A DNA stretch of 64,000 bases from Desmodus rotundus. Its lineage: Eukaryota > Chordata > Mammalia > Chiroptera > Phyllostomidae. The notes under the pieces are model-generated. The model was not told the DNA's origin and did not search any database. It saw nothing but the letters and a program-made list of their open reading frames with translations. Below, piece by piece: positions 10,750 to 52,207 of the stretch; the first letter of the stretch is position 1, and each line of letters opens with the position of its first letter. Both the position numbers and the translations under genes were made by a program. The stretch is taken from assembly GCF_022682495.2 (NCBI RefSeq), contig NC_071392.1, forward strand, positions 74,856,097 through 74,920,096, read 5' to 3'.

Positions 10750-13700
10750 ATCAGGCAGCTCACAGTCTACTTGGGGAGACAAGACCTGCTAAGAAATGAC
10801 CAGTGAGCCACAGTGTCTGTCAACTGAGTGGATGCCAACCAGTGCGTCAGGGACTGAGAAAAGGGTCACATTGCCTTGGGATGCTTGGGGTCCCCAGGGA
10901 GAAATCGGCCTTGAGCCTGAACTTGAATTCCGGGTGGCTTGAGTGGAGACAGACAAATCAGTGTGGATGGGCAGTGCGAAAAGAACACAGGTGGTGTGTT
11001 CAAGGGACCGTGACCAGCAGTTTATTTTTCTTTTTCCATCACTTTGTATTTCGGGGCCCTTTCACATATATCACCTCAGGAAATGACTGTTGTCCTTCAC
11101 GAGCCCAGCTCAGCCCTGAGACAGATGGCCTTCAGTGACTTCAGCGGAATTAAATGGTGTCCTACTATGTGTAAATCATTGTTAAGTATTACAAGATGTG
11201 CCAAAAAGTTTAAAATATAGTCCCTGCCCTCAAGGACAGAGAGGATTTTGCTTCTGTCCAATGGCCAATGAAGGAGACTCCAGGTGACTCTACAGCAGTG
11301 AAGTCCTATGTCTGATAAAAGGCAGCAAACTCTGGACAGCACCGACCGGTCCAAAGAAAACGGGGTATACTCTCTCTCAGGATGCTCCACTTGGGGGTGG
11401 TCCAGAAGGTATCAGTGACTCTGCAGTCTTCTTCTCGGAATCGGTTACGAGGCTCGGTCAGTCTTGTCCTTTCACAGCCTTCCCAGGATATTCCTCCAAA
11501 AACACAGAGGCTTGTCTGCAAGTGAGTACCAGTTCAGAACCAGAAGCCAGAGTACTTGCAGATGTACCTATAACTCCCCTGTGGCTGGGCCTCCGAGTGA
11601 CACTGCGAGTAATTCTGCAAGGGAGGAGGACAGGAGTGAAAGAAGCAAAATAAGGCAACGCATGTGGTCAACTTCTCAATTGGTCGATCTTGGGCAAAAG
11701 GCAGGCTTTCCTTGGCCTGAGAGAGACAAAGCAACCTAATCCCGTCCCTTAAAGCACCAGTCAGGGCGGAGAGGCAGAAAGCAGGAGTGGAGCATCGCCT
11801 GAGACAAACTGCAATGCGAACTTATCTTGGGCATCCTCAGTGTGCTGATGTGGCTACTGCCGTGAGCGGGCTACAGAGACATCAAGAACTTTCCACGTTG
11901 CATGGGCAGAGCTGCTTCTTCCGTGACAGTTAGCAGATGCCTGTCAGTCACTGCACAAAACGGGAGTCGCAGGGAACCAAGCACAGAACTGCCCATTCGA
12001 GTCAGCCAGACAGCGCTCACTGCAGCGCATTTGAGCCCCTGCCTCCTCGGATGACTGAAGGCCAAATACACGGTGAGAAGGGGGTGGCCCAAGCCTTGAG
12101 GTTCTGGGCCCGGAATTTTTAGTGAGAAAACCTCTTTTCAAGGCAAAAACATACCAAAGGATGTTTGAAGTGTTTTGAAGAACGAGTTCATATGCCTTAA
12201 CTCTGTAACAGAGGAAGCGGCAACTATCATTTGAAGAAAGTTGGAAGAACAAGCCTTGCTGTGGGCTAGGTCTAGAGGAAGGGACTGCACGTCCCGGACC
12301 AGGGCAGGGAGCGGTTATTCAAAACTACCGAGTAGTCAAACAACAAAAATACTACCCCCACCCCCAAACACAGAGATCCGGCCACAGAGGTCTGGCTGGG
12401 CGGAGGGGAGCGACGCCCAAGAGGGGTCAGAAAGTGCCAAAGGCAGAGGATTGAAATTGCAACCGACAGGCTCCCGTACCCCAGGGAAGGGTAAACAACT
12501 AACGTGGCTGGAAGTTTGCACATCAGGTGCACGAGCTGGAAAGGTCACAACACACGTGCGTCATCGAGGTGAACACGGTGACGCCCTACCCGGGCAGAGA
12601 CGCTGTGCCCGTGTGCGGCTGGACACCCTCCTACCCGCTTCCGAATTACGGCGGCAGGAGGAGGGGCAGAGACGCTGTGCAGGGTGACATGTGTGGGGGA
12701 CGCTAGCCTAGATTGGCTGGGAATTTGGACACTTCCGCCTCTTGTGGGATTTGGGGCTGGAAGATTTAAAATAGAGGACACACGGAAACTCATCCCCTTT
12801 TTTGCACTCCCCTCGCTTGCATGGTCAGGAGCCAGCTCATGGAGGCTGAGTCCTGCACGAGACGCACGCCTTGCCAACAGCAGGCCTGCAGCAGCCCCGT
12901 GCCTCATGGCAGGGGTCCTGGTCTGCCCAGTCTCTCGCTCTGAGAGCCGCACACAGACGTGTGGGCCAGGAGCACTCACCGGCCCGCGGGGGCGACCAGC
13001 CCTGGACACTGAGGCCCCACAGACGGAGCCCCTTGCACTGCAGCCTGCAGTGCGCTCTGGCTGAGGGAGGGGAGGGAGCTGTGGCGCAGCACTGGAGACG
13101 CCGGCCCCACAGGCACGCACTCTGGAAAGGAAGACAGCCTGGGGCTGGAGAGACAGAGACCCATTCTCAAACAGCCTTGGGCCCCAGGAGGACCTACAAG
13201 AATGGAGCAGGGTGTCTGGACACTGATGGGGGGGAGGGGGGCGGGGGCTGGTTTCTTTCTGTGTATTGCTGAAAATGGCTTGGAACTGGGGAGCCTCCAG
13301 TTCCCCCAAATTGGGCAACCTTTTAATAAAGACCTTCCTCCTTCCCCACCAATATTGTGTTATGCTTGTGTATAGTGGCAGGTGGCCAAATTCTACTTGG
13401 TTCCAAAACACTCACCCCCACCCCCACCCCCACCATAAAGGAACAGTAAGCACACGACCTTAAGATTCTTTATTTAAAGAAAGTATGTCTGAGCCAGACT
13501 ACTGTGTGACCAAACAGAAAACTACTGACCCTTGACAAGGCGGCTGGTTTTAACCACGCAGTCTGCAGCTCCACCTTCACGTTAATCCACGAAAATCAGG
13601 CTCTGAAGGCGGGAAGTGGGCACAGCTCTCACTGCTTTCTTGCTCTCCAGGCCCCGGAAGTGGGGCTGCCCAGACAACCCAACAGATGCGGCACCAGGGG

Positions 13701-14390
13701 CCGGGTCGTGGAGAAAGTGGACATTTCGTCTCCTACTTTTTAAAAAGAACATTCCAAGCAGGTGAATGTTTCAAACATCCTGGGCTGCTAAAGCTGACAG
13801 GAGAAATACCTAGATTTAAGGAAATCTGGCAAAACGATCTGAATGAACACTGATTCTCACCTATCCTAAATATGAAGATACATTTTTGAATGTTAATTTG
13901 TAGATATCTGTATACCTGGAAAAAGTGTCTGCTGAGCAGTCAGAGTTGGCCGTGGGGAGGCAGAGCGGCTCACAGGCAGGCTGTGGAGACTCCGTGTAGG
14001 TCCTCAGTTAGGTGTCGTACCCTCCACAGCGGCCGGACTTGGGAAAGGTGTCACCCTGCCAAGTTACTGCAAGAACGTTTTTAACTCCCGAACTCACGCT
14101 GTCTCAAGGTACCTGGAGATAAAGCCCGTCCTTTAGTTCTCTCCAAAAGGTTTAAATCTTTTCAATGGTCTCTGCTTTACCCATCTTTAAGCCAATTAAG
14201 AGCATTTTTTGAGCATTCATTGGTTTCCCAAGGCACCGTGATGAAATAGCCATATCCCTGGGTCAGCAATAGTTCTGAAGAAAGCATCATTTATTACAGC
14301 ACCAGGCTGGACTAGGGCACCAAGAGCTTTGAGCTATATTTAACTCTTTCTCTGGCCTGCTGAGTACTGTTTCTTCCTTTGCCCCTTTAT
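10750..14390. other. Intergenic sequence, no gene recognised
   Basis: Contains a GC-rich block at about 12.4-13.1 kb with a 288-codon minus-strand frame (12545-13411) that shows no conserved domain. A (CCCCCA)n tract lies at about 13410-13434. Confidence 0.4.
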
Positions 14391-14396
14391 TTTTTT

Positions 14397-14530
14397 CATT
14401 CAAAAAACATTTATTAGTACCTACTATGTGCCAGCTTGATTCTAGATACTGTGTCTATAGGACCGAGTAAGTTCCTCTCACAATTCAACAGACCAGAGGA
14501 AACAAGTCTTTCCAGGTAGAGATGAGTACA
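14397..14530 (+). repeat. L2-like fragment
   Basis: Contains ATTTATTAGTACCTACTATG TGCCAGC, a typical L2 3' segment. Confidence 0.5.
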
Positions 14531-14829
14531 AGAAAAAATAAATAAATAGAGTAAGAGAATTCAGTGCTGGCAGGACAGAGGGGAGGGGGAAGTCCTGCTT
14601 TCGTCAGGGAAGAGCTCCTGGAGGCAGTGACAGCTCAGTGGAGACGTGAGTGACAAGCAAAAACTCTCCAGGCCAGGCCGAGAAAACACACACCAAGGCT
14701 TGAGGTGGTAAAGAGCCAAGGAACTGAAGGCAGGCTCGTGTGGCCAAAACCAAATGAAAGGGACGGAGTGCATAAAGATTAGGTAGGACAGGTGACGGGC
14801 TAGAGAACCCAGGGCATTGCATGCTCTGA

Positions 14830-15415
14830 GGAAAAATGGAAACTTCAATCACAGTGAAATGAGAACAAATGAATGGATAGAGAAAATGTGGTGAATATAC
14901 ATAATATTCACCCATAAAAAACAAGGCAATCTTGCTATTCGTGACCACAAAGGTGGACTCTGAGGGCTTTATGCTAAGACAAATAAGTTCAGAGAAAAAC
15001 AAACACAGAAGTATTTCACTTATATGTGGAATCTTAAAAAACAAAACAAACAAAAAACCCCCCAAGCTCGTAGGTATAGAGAACAGACTGGCAGTGGGCG
15101 GGGGGAGCACGAGGTGCGTCAAGAGGCACAAACTCCCAGTTATACAATTAGTCAGTCCCAGGGGCGCGGTGTGCAGCGCAGCGACTAGAGTGAATGACAA
15201 TGTATTGACAATCTGAAAGCTGCTAGGAGAATAGATCCTGAAAGTTCTCATCACAAGGGAAAAACACACTCTGTTAGCTATGTACAGTGACAAATGTTAT
15301 CGAGACTTACTGGGATGACCATTTTGTAATATATATAAATATTGAATAATTACAATGGATGCCTAAAACCCATACAGTGTTATATGTCCACTATACCTCA
15401 AAAACAAGTGAGGTG
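14830..15415 (+). mobile_element. L1 ORF2 end and 3' UTR
   Basis: Reads AAATGTGGTGAATATACATA, CACTTATATGTGGAATCTTA, CAGTTATACAATTAGTCAGT and TACTGGGATGACCATTTTGT, a recognisable L1 3' end. The 229-codon minus-strand frame over it is the antisense of this L1. Confidence 0.75.
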
Positions 15416-15932
15416 AGAAACCCCTGGAGGGCTTTAAGCAGGGCTACGCCATCCCAACCACACACAGACTCAGTGAGGACCAAGCACACGGAGGGCATTA
15501 CACAGAGAACGATCAGGTGTTCCCTTGAAAGGGGCCTCAGGGACCGGGGTAGGACATGTGGCATGTCAGGTCACCTTGGACCCAAACGATAAGGAGCTGA
15601 CTGATTGTTGGCATGGCTTTTAGCCCAGTCCCCGGTACCGGAATCTCCTGGGCAACATCACAGACCTACTGCACCACACACTAAGGCTGTTCCAGAGGCG
15701 GACTCACACCCCACCTGCATTAACAGTCTTCCTTACACTGAGCCCAAATCTGACTCCTTCGGCCTGAGTCACCTGCCCCTCCACACTTCTGGGCCCTACC
15801 CACAGCTATCATACTGCAGGAATTCTCTTCTCAGGCAGGTTAGCAGCAGTCGCTCATCTGACTGTTAACTTTTTACCACGGAAAACTTCAAACATTCACA
15901 AAAGCAGAGAGAATAGAATAGAATAACAAATC

Positions 15933-15938
15933 TTTATT
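15933..15938 (-). terminator. RBM28: Candidate RBM28 poly(A) signal AATAAA
   Basis: The plus strand reads TTTATT in TCTTTATTTACCC. It lies in sequence resembling an old L1 3' end (AAAGCAGAGAGAATAGAATA), so the signal may be repeat-derived. Confidence 0.5.
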
Positions 15939-16389
15939 TACCCATGACCAAGAGCAACCAACTCATGACCAGTTTAGTTTCCATGTGACGTTTTGATTTC
16001 CTTGAGCAGCTTCATCATTACATGCGTCTTACAGGTGTGGGCTGGCCAGCGCAGAGCGCTAGTGGCACCCCACGTGCACTAACACAGCCTACTACATCGT
16101 GGCAGCCATACTGTTCCTTCGTAATGCAGAATCGACTGCCTCAAAGTCTCCCACCCGAGGGAATTTACGTTTGTTCCCAGTGATTTTCATCGTTTCCAAT
16201 GCAGTTCACCCCTCCAGGCCATCATGATCCTTTCGCACCTGCACTCTCTTAATATTCCCCATCCCTCCCAGCTTTTGTGACACCGTAAATTCTGAAAAGT
16301 AATGGAAGTCATCACTACCTTCTCGGAGGTTAATAAGAGAAAAAATATGAACATGCATACGAAATACAGTTTAGAGCTGGGAAGGATCA

Positions 16390-16530
16390 CACAAAACCTT
16401 TACTCATCATTCCACTGATGAGTAAACTAAGACCCGAGGGTCTGTGTCTGGTTCAAGGCCGTCCATTAGGTGAAGGCGGGTCAGGCTACAGCCTAGGCCT
16501 CAAGCTCACTGCTCTGTCAGCCACCCCCTC
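16390..16530 (+). repeat. MIR-like fragment in RBM28 3' UTR
   Basis: CCACTGATGAGTAAACTAAG and the following 100 bases match the general MIR pattern (gap-counting, loosely conserved). Confidence 0.35.
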
Positions 16531-17267
16531 CCTCTCCAAGTCCTTAGGGGGAGGCACCCAATGATAGAAAACGCAGGTTATATCACCAGCCAGGCTACTA
16601 CTGTCTGTAGACCACTGCAAACTGATTTCTCACCAACTACCAACAGTAACCCACTCACTTGGCGAACAGTTATCAGATATTGCTCTCTGCCAGGCCCCAC
16701 TACTCTCAATTACTTTCCAAGTAAGTTTCTCCAGCCTCGGAGATTAGATTGGAAATGATTTTTCTCTGCTCCGTCTTAATCAATTCCTGCAGCACACAGG
16801 ACTCTGTAACTGAATTACAGTTAGGGGTGTCAAAAATGTTCATAAATAATAAAGGACTCACATATATTAGAAATGAGAGGCTGTTACTCAAAAAGCCACA
16901 AAATATCTTATTTAGAAAAGACACTAAAATATACATCTTAAAAATTCAGCACTCAAGAATGCATTTTACAATGGTTGCCATTTGAGAAACAGAGAATTAA
17001 AATGGGTAATAATTACAGACACAACTTCACATGAAAATCTGGATAACGTGTAAGAAGCATCACGGCATTTTTCTGATATTTCTCTTTACGGTTAACTAAC
17101 CACACAAAGTCCAGGTGTGTGCAGCCCAGGGAGCCCCCAACGAACTGGCAGAGCACTCAGGGCATCTCTTTCCCTCAGTACAGACACTGGGTGGAGGGGT
17201 GGGAAGGGGCCAGGGAGCTGTACCAAGAAGCACACGATCCGGCTTCTTTTCCAGTCTGCTGGCATCA

Positions 17268-46010
<28,743 letters not shown>

Positions 46011-46424
46011 CTTCTTGAACCGGGCTCCACCCCTTGTCCAAGTACCGCTCCTCCCACCTCCACTCGCCTCCCGCCAGGGCAGCGCTACGTTTTACCCAGC
46101 TTAAAAATCTCATTTCCAGGACATTGCTCCCAAGTTTACCAGTGAAGGCAGAAGTCGTTTTTGCTCGCGACCTAACCCAGGATCTGACATATAAATAAAT
46201 ATTAGTTTGTGAAGTGCCACCACAGACTCCCAGATTACGTATATAAAATGCATCCAGAATGCACATAGGCACAAGTACATCACAAACATCAAATAATTCG
46301 CATGTTCTCAGAGAATGTGAGACATCTGTCACACTGTAACAGATAACTATACACTGCTTATAATGGTTCGCAAATTACAGCTGTTAAGGTACACATAGAA
46401 AAAGATTGTACGCCATCGTTCTTT

Positions 46425-46535
46425 CAATATATCTTTACTGAGCTCTTACTATGTGCCAGGCACTAGTGATAAAACTGGTGAGAAAAACAAAGGACAGGGT
46501 CCCTGCCCTCAGGGAGAATACAGTCAGTGAGAGTA
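46425..46535 (+). repeat. L2 fragment
   Basis: CTTACTATGTGCCAGGCACT and GGGTCCCTGCCCTCAGGGAG match the L2 3' end pattern. Confidence 0.65.
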
Positions 46536-46539
46536 GACA

Positions 46540-49500
46540 GACACCTATAACCTAGGTCCTCCCAGAGAGAGGGGAAGATCTCTCAGGTCAGCTTATCAAA
46601 CAGACACAAGCTAAGGGGATCTCATTGGTCAGTAGATCTGGGTGCTCCTGGATCCTGAAACACAGAGAATATTTGCTGTCCCATTGGGCTCAGAAACTGA
46701 CCTGTGTGTAAGACGCCAGCACCCTGCAGAACATCCAGTTGAAGAAGTGCCAGTGTGTTTTTTAATAAGTACTTTTTAATAGTATAACCTGAACACATGG
46801 TAGTGAAAATTCAAAAGATATGAATGGTACTGTGGAAAGTAAATTTCCCCATTTACTTTCAATAAACCCTGGGTGGATGGATGAGTGGTTGACAGTAATG
46901 GGGGGAAAGGGAGAACACAACATCAGATTTATGAAGCCCTAGCTCCAAGTAAGTAATAAATATATACTTAAAAGAAAATGCCACAGATGTTTTGAAACAC
47001 ATATCTCAGGAGAAAAAGTATTGAAATACCAAACAAAATTTTAAGGCTATAGGGTTAATCCCATCCAGGATAAAGAGAGAGAAATAGACAAAGGAAATGG
47101 GATGGGTCATTCAAATAAAGATGGGTTGAAAGTCCACATTCCTCCGTTTTTTTCTCCTCCTCTCCTGCCCCCTCACCTCTTTAGCAATCAAAATTCCATC
47201 CCCAGAGATTTCATCACAAGCTTCAGGGCCCCAGCTACGGGGAGGACTTCCCAGCCCTGGCTGCGGTGTGCACCAGGAAAAGAACCCAGAGAAGGCTGAT
47301 CCAACATTCCTTTAGGACACCCCCTACAATGCTACCTTTTAAGTACTTAGGACCCAAACAGGACAAAATGATATTGTGTCCCTGTGCCCATCAGGGGGCA
47401 GCAGCCACCCACAGTGTGGAGGAATTTTGTGCCCTAAGGGAGGATAACAACGCAGCTGATGTGCTTTACAATTCCCAAATTTCAGACCTGACTCCCCATC
47501 CCAGTCTCCCAGACTCAGCCTCGGCCCCATCCCCTCCTGTCCATTCATATCAGGAACACCACATGGTTCTTCGATCAGGAATATTTGCTCATCCATCTAC
47601 CCAGGACACATGCAGCGTTCTTTATTAAATAGCAGGAGTCGCGGTACCCTGCACCACACCAGCAAAGCGGCTGCCAGGGGAAATAAACTACTGGCCTCTC
47701 TCTCATCCATCACTGTGCAGGAGCCAGGAAAGGAAGTGCGAGGGGCCTGGGTTGTTCTCAGCCAGCCTCTCCAAAACCCCATCCCTCTGGCTCCACTCCC
47801 GCTTGCAAACCAAACCTTCTTATATCATTCTACACATCTTGTTCTTAGCACTTTTCACAACCGTTATTAGTTACTTGTTCTATTGTAATGATTTTAAGAG
47901 TAACTCTTTACTGTCTGTCTTCCCCAAAGGACCTTCAACTTTTTAAATTCGGGGCTAGCATCACCTTGTTCACCTCTCTGGCCCCAGGACCTAACACATT
48001 GTACGTATGCAATGAAATGCTTTACAGAAATTGAATAAATGAAGCTGTTTGTCTCCCATTTCTCTACAGTACTAAGAATTGGAACCGAAGGGTGTAAGTA
48101 TGCATCAGGATTACCTCGACTCCTCTGGAAAACCTGTTTTAGGTAAGGGCTCAGTTATGAGACAAAGGGGGAAACGTCTCACCAAAGTCTCAGCCTCTTT
48201 ATAAAGTCAAAGATAATTCTTTGGAAAAAGTGTTGGAGCTGGTGAACAACAACCTGTGTTCCCCAACCTACCCTCCATCTCACCAGCCCCATTCAGCGCT
48301 TCCAGACAGAAAAGGCTGTGAGTGTGAGTGTGTGTGTGTGCACGCGTGTGTGCCTGGGGTGGGCGGGTGGGGCGAGAATGAGAGAGATTGACTGGGGGTA
48401 TATGAGGCTTGGACTGCTTTGTCAGGGGGTGTGTATGTGAACCCAAGAACCCTTTACGGGAAAAGTGAATGAGCGGCTGGCAGGGAGTAGGGTGAGGAAG
48501 AGATGGCAGAGAGGAGCTGAGTGTGGTCAAAGGCAAACAGCAAGCACTCCTTCCATGACACAAAGCCACTCTGATGCTGGGGCGCTACAGCCACTAGGAC
48601 ACCAGTGAGAAATGCCTGTAATTAGGAGGCTGGCAGTTCTTTGGGCCTCAGCCCAGAGTGGCAATGCAGCAAGAATTTCTGAGCCAAGCTGAGCCAGGTG
48701 ATGGAGGAGACGCAGTCAGAGCCACTCCGGTCCCATCCCTCAGCCATGCCTGCCCCACCCTCCTCTCATTTTCTCCCCTAATATGACTCCTCACTGCCCA
48801 GCCCCCAAACATCAGTGACTCCTCTCTGCCTTCTGAGGTCCCAGGCCCTGAACCCTCCTCTCAGCCAGAACAGATCTTCATGTGCAGGGAGAACGGTGTT
48901 TCAATCCTTCCACTAGTGCACGGGGCCCGATCTCTCTGCCTGCTTTCCTCTTGGCTCCCTCCCTTCCCTTCTCAAATCCCCACCAGCTGATGGACAGAGT
49001 TGGAAGAAAAACCACTCCCATTTCTCTTTTTCCTCTTCAAGTCTAGTATGTGTTCCCTTGTAGGTCTCTCTGTAATGTGCAGAACATCTGCCAAACCACT
49101 GTCAGATTTTCATTTTCAAACCTAATCTATGACCCTCTTTTAGTGCCACCCTGAACTTTCTGCATTTTAGCCAAATAATAAATGCACACTACAGAGCTCA
49201 GAGCCAAATGCTCTGGACAAGGGAGGGATTACAGAGTGCTGGTGGTTTGGACGTGTTCATGGGTCTCTGCATGGTGAGTTATGCTTCAGTAGGTAGGACG
49301 GGGCTGGAGTTTGGGGAAGACAGACTTTCTTCAGGGAGGATCTGCACCTATGGAAGATAAGTGTTCTGCAGGGGAAGGAGGGTTGCAAGTCTGACCTTAA
49401 AGGGGCCCCGTTGGTAGGTGGAACTGGTGTGAATCCCTCTGGGAATGTGGCGGAGAGATTGCTGGGGCTCCCCGCTCAAGGTGATCAAACCCTCGATATG

Positions 49501-50114
49501 TGTGTCAACATTTCCATGAAGCTCTTTACCACTAAATAGTCCCTAGCCCCTGCCCACCTGGACCTGAAGCCTGGCTCTTAGGACCGCAGACATTTCCGCC
49601 AAAAACTGGAGAGTTTCTGCGTCACCTCTCGGGACCATGTTCTATCTCTGCAAAAGCCACTTCCAAGGAGTCAACAGGTCATCAAGGGGCTGCGCCCAGG
49701 ACCCTCACTTCAACCAGCCTCAGGACATGACTCCTTGCACTTGAGTGAAGGTCTCTGGGGTCTGAAATGGACCCACCCCACACAAATGCTGCTTCTCTTC
49801 TACTTCTGGCAGAACCAAAGCTGCCGTTGCCTCACCTAAGCTTTTCCAAGAAGGTCAGACTTTCTCCTCTGAAAATATTTTATTGATAAATTAACTCTAA
49901 TAGCACTCACCTCCCACCCAACAGCTGTAGAGTCTCCTAGATCTGTCACGGGCCCTTCTATAGGGAAGGGTCATGTGGAGAACAGGAAGACTCAGGCACT
50001 CAGGGATGGGATTCCTGGGCATGGCGGAGGTGGGTATGGGGACTGAGGGCCATCACGAGGTCTTCTGAGGATAGCTCCTCTCACTCAGCACCAGAGTGGG
50101 GAGTGGTGGTCAGG
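46540..50114. other. Intergenic gap between RBM28 promoter and PRRT4 3' end
   Basis: Mostly unique sequence with an L2-like piece near 47950-48050, a (GT)n-like stretch near 48317-48350 and no credible gene. Confidence 0.5.
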
Positions 50115-50381
50115 AGTGGAGCACCTTGGAGCTTTATTGCTGGTGAATGCCAAGGAAAGAGGGACCCCTGCCAGCCTAGAATTGTAGCTGAGGGCATCAG
50201 CACCCAGGGCTCCAGAGAAGGTGGCACTAATTCCCAATCAACAGAGCCTGGCTGCTAAAACACCCACCCAGGAGCCCCCGGATGGGGAAGGAGACAGGGA
50301 GAGGTATCTGAACCAGGCAAGACTGGGGAAGGGTTACAGTGTGCAGGTCTCGGGCAGAGCAGGCGCAGAGGGGCTGCCTCT
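50115..50381 (-). other. PRRT4: PRRT4 3' UTR (inferred, short)
   Basis: An AATAAA on the minus strand at 50133-50138 lies about 245 nt past the stop, followed by a G/T-containing stretch. A more distal AATAAA lies near 49877-49882. The proximal one is preferred. Confidence 0.55.
50133..50138 (-). terminator. PRRT4: Candidate PRRT4 poly(A) signal AATAAA
   Basis: The plus strand reads TTTATT in GGAGCTTTATTGCTGG; on the minus strand it is GCAATAAAGC, a strong context. Confidence 0.6.
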
Positions 50382-52207
50382 TCACAGGTCTATGGTGTCG
50401 CTGCCCGTGCTCAGCTCGTCGATCTGTCGGCAGGCGTCCAGGAATTGCTCCCGCAGCAAGGCCTCTTCGCCCTGCAGCTCAGAAGCAGGCTCTGGGGAGT
50501 CGCGAGAGGGAGGGGACAGGGCCTGGTAGGATCCTGAGGCTGGGAAGCTAGGGCTACTTCCTGAGGGACGCGGGGGGCTGAGGACGCAGACCAGCGGGCA
50601 GCGCGGGGGCCTGTCTGGGCTGGAGCAAAGCAGCATGGACGAACTGTCCCGGGAGAGTCCGCAGAGGGAGCTTGACGATGCGCTACTGCCCGTGGGCCAG
50701 GCCCCGGGAGAGGGAAGCTCCAAGGGCGCAGGGGTGCCTGGGGCCTCCTCAGACCTCCCACTGAGCACAGCCTCGGTCTTTGTTCCCAGCGAGGCGGTGC
50801 TGTAGAGACCGAGCCCAGGCAGGGCTCCTTCAAAGGCAGGGCCCTGAAAGAGGCCGGGCGTGAGCAGGGCCTCGCTGCACAGGGCCTCCTCGATGCTGCG
50901 CCTCAGATTGATTGGGGAGGGCGGGCGGAAGTCCACTGTGTAATCGCTGCAGGGGGAGGAGGCCGGGGAAGGAGCTGGGTTGGCCGCTGCACCCTCCAGG
51001 CCCCGGCAGGCGCCTCCCTGGAGTAGGAGGTCGGGGCCCGGCCCTGCCAAGGCGCACAGCTGCAGCAGCTCTGCGTCGCCAGGCGCGATGGCGCTCCCCA
51101 GAGGCTCCCTGTCCGGGGGCCCGGCGACCCAGCGCCCGGGCAGCAGCGGAGCCGCGTGGCCGGGAGACAAGCGGAAGAGTTTGGCCCAGCAGCGGGGCGG
51201 CACACGGCGGCTGCAGAGCGCGGGGTAGAGGCCCAGCAGCGCCAACGGGAGCGCGACGCCCACCTCGCCCAGCCGCAGGCCTAGTTGGAAGGCCCACCAG
51301 GGCCAGGGCCCCTCCAGGCCAGGCTGGCCGCCGTAACCCAGGGCGTGCAGCACCTCGTAGCCCTGCAGAGCTCCGCTCAGGAGCCCGAAGGTTCCCGCCA
51401 CCGGGGCCGTGCGCGCCGCGCGCCGCCAGGAATCGCGTGGGGTGAAGGGGCTGCGCGCCTGCGGGAGAGGGGTGGCCCCCTTAAAGCCGGACCCTCCCAG
51501 GGGCGCTCCGGCTCGCCGCCGCCGACCCCTCCAGCAGGAGAGAGCCAGGAGGAGCCCGGACAGGAGGGCAGCGAGGAACGCGTGCAGCCCGCGGGAGGCA
51601 AGCCGCAGGGGCCTCAGCCGGCGGTGGGCGGCGCTCCCGAGGGCGGCGACAGCCGCCAGCGCCAGACCCAGGAGCAGCAGCGCGGCCAGGCCTGCGGGAC
51701 ACCGCGGCGGGCGCGGCCGGGCCAGCAGCAGGCAGGCCAGGCCCAGGCCGGCGGCCAGGCAGGGCAGCGGCAGGTCCTGCAGTAGCAGCCAGGCGAGCGC
51801 GGGCAGCCGGTCGCGATGCCCATAGGCGTCGTAGAAAAGCGGGAAAGCCCGCGTGGTCCCGGCGGAGAGCAGAAGCACGTCCAGCAGCGCCAGGCAGGGG
51901 GCGCCAGGCGGGCAGCGCCAAGGCAAGAGGGCCAGAGCCAGCAGCGCCAGCAGGGCCACCAGGCCGAAGAGGGCGCCTACCCCGTACACATGGGCCTCCC
52001 AGGCCAATCCCCAGCGAGCCCTGGCCTCTGCCCAGTCGGCCTCCAAGGTGAGGAAAAAGAGGGGCAGGGGGCCCTCAGGAGGCTGCCCCTCTCGTTCAGG
52101 CAATTCTCCGGCGCTGCAGGACCCAGGCCCACATTCTGGCTGCACAGAAGGGTTCCCAAGGCTGGCAGGAGACGGGTCATCTGGGCCAGAAGTGGGGATG
52201 GTGGCGT
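50382..52207 (-). CDS. PRRT4: PRRT4 last coding exon, residues 293-900 and stop
   Basis: 1826 nt, preceded by acceptor TTGACCACAG. It encodes a short Pro-rich stalk, then hydrophobic segments near residues 368-387, 395-411, 428-455, 464-484 and 499-517. Two more are based on GTFGLLSGALQGYEVLHAL and LGEVGVALPLALLGLYPALC. The tail contains SDYTVDFRPPSPINLRRSIE, conserved in PRRT3/PRRT4. Very high GC and CpG content in 50.9-52.0 kb opens long false frames on the other strand. Confidence 0.95.

Larger units (their letters stand above)
15910..17267 (-). other. RBM28: RBM28 3' UTR (inferred)
   Basis: On the minus strand downstream of the stop, the first canonical AATAAA I find is at 15933-15938, giving a 3' UTR of about 1.3 kb. 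No AATAAA or ATTAAA was seen between 15939 and 17267. The exact cleavage site is inferred. Confidence 0.55.

Noticed and set aside
12545..13411. 288-codon minus-strand open frame in a GC-rich block
   Set aside because: Low-complexity Arg/Pro/Ser-rich translation typical of a chance frame in GC-rich DNA; no family similarity and no gene is expected here by synteny.
14604..15293. 229-codon minus-strand open frame
   Set aside because: It is the reverse strand of an L1 ORF2/3' UTR remnant, with no conserved domain or splice context.
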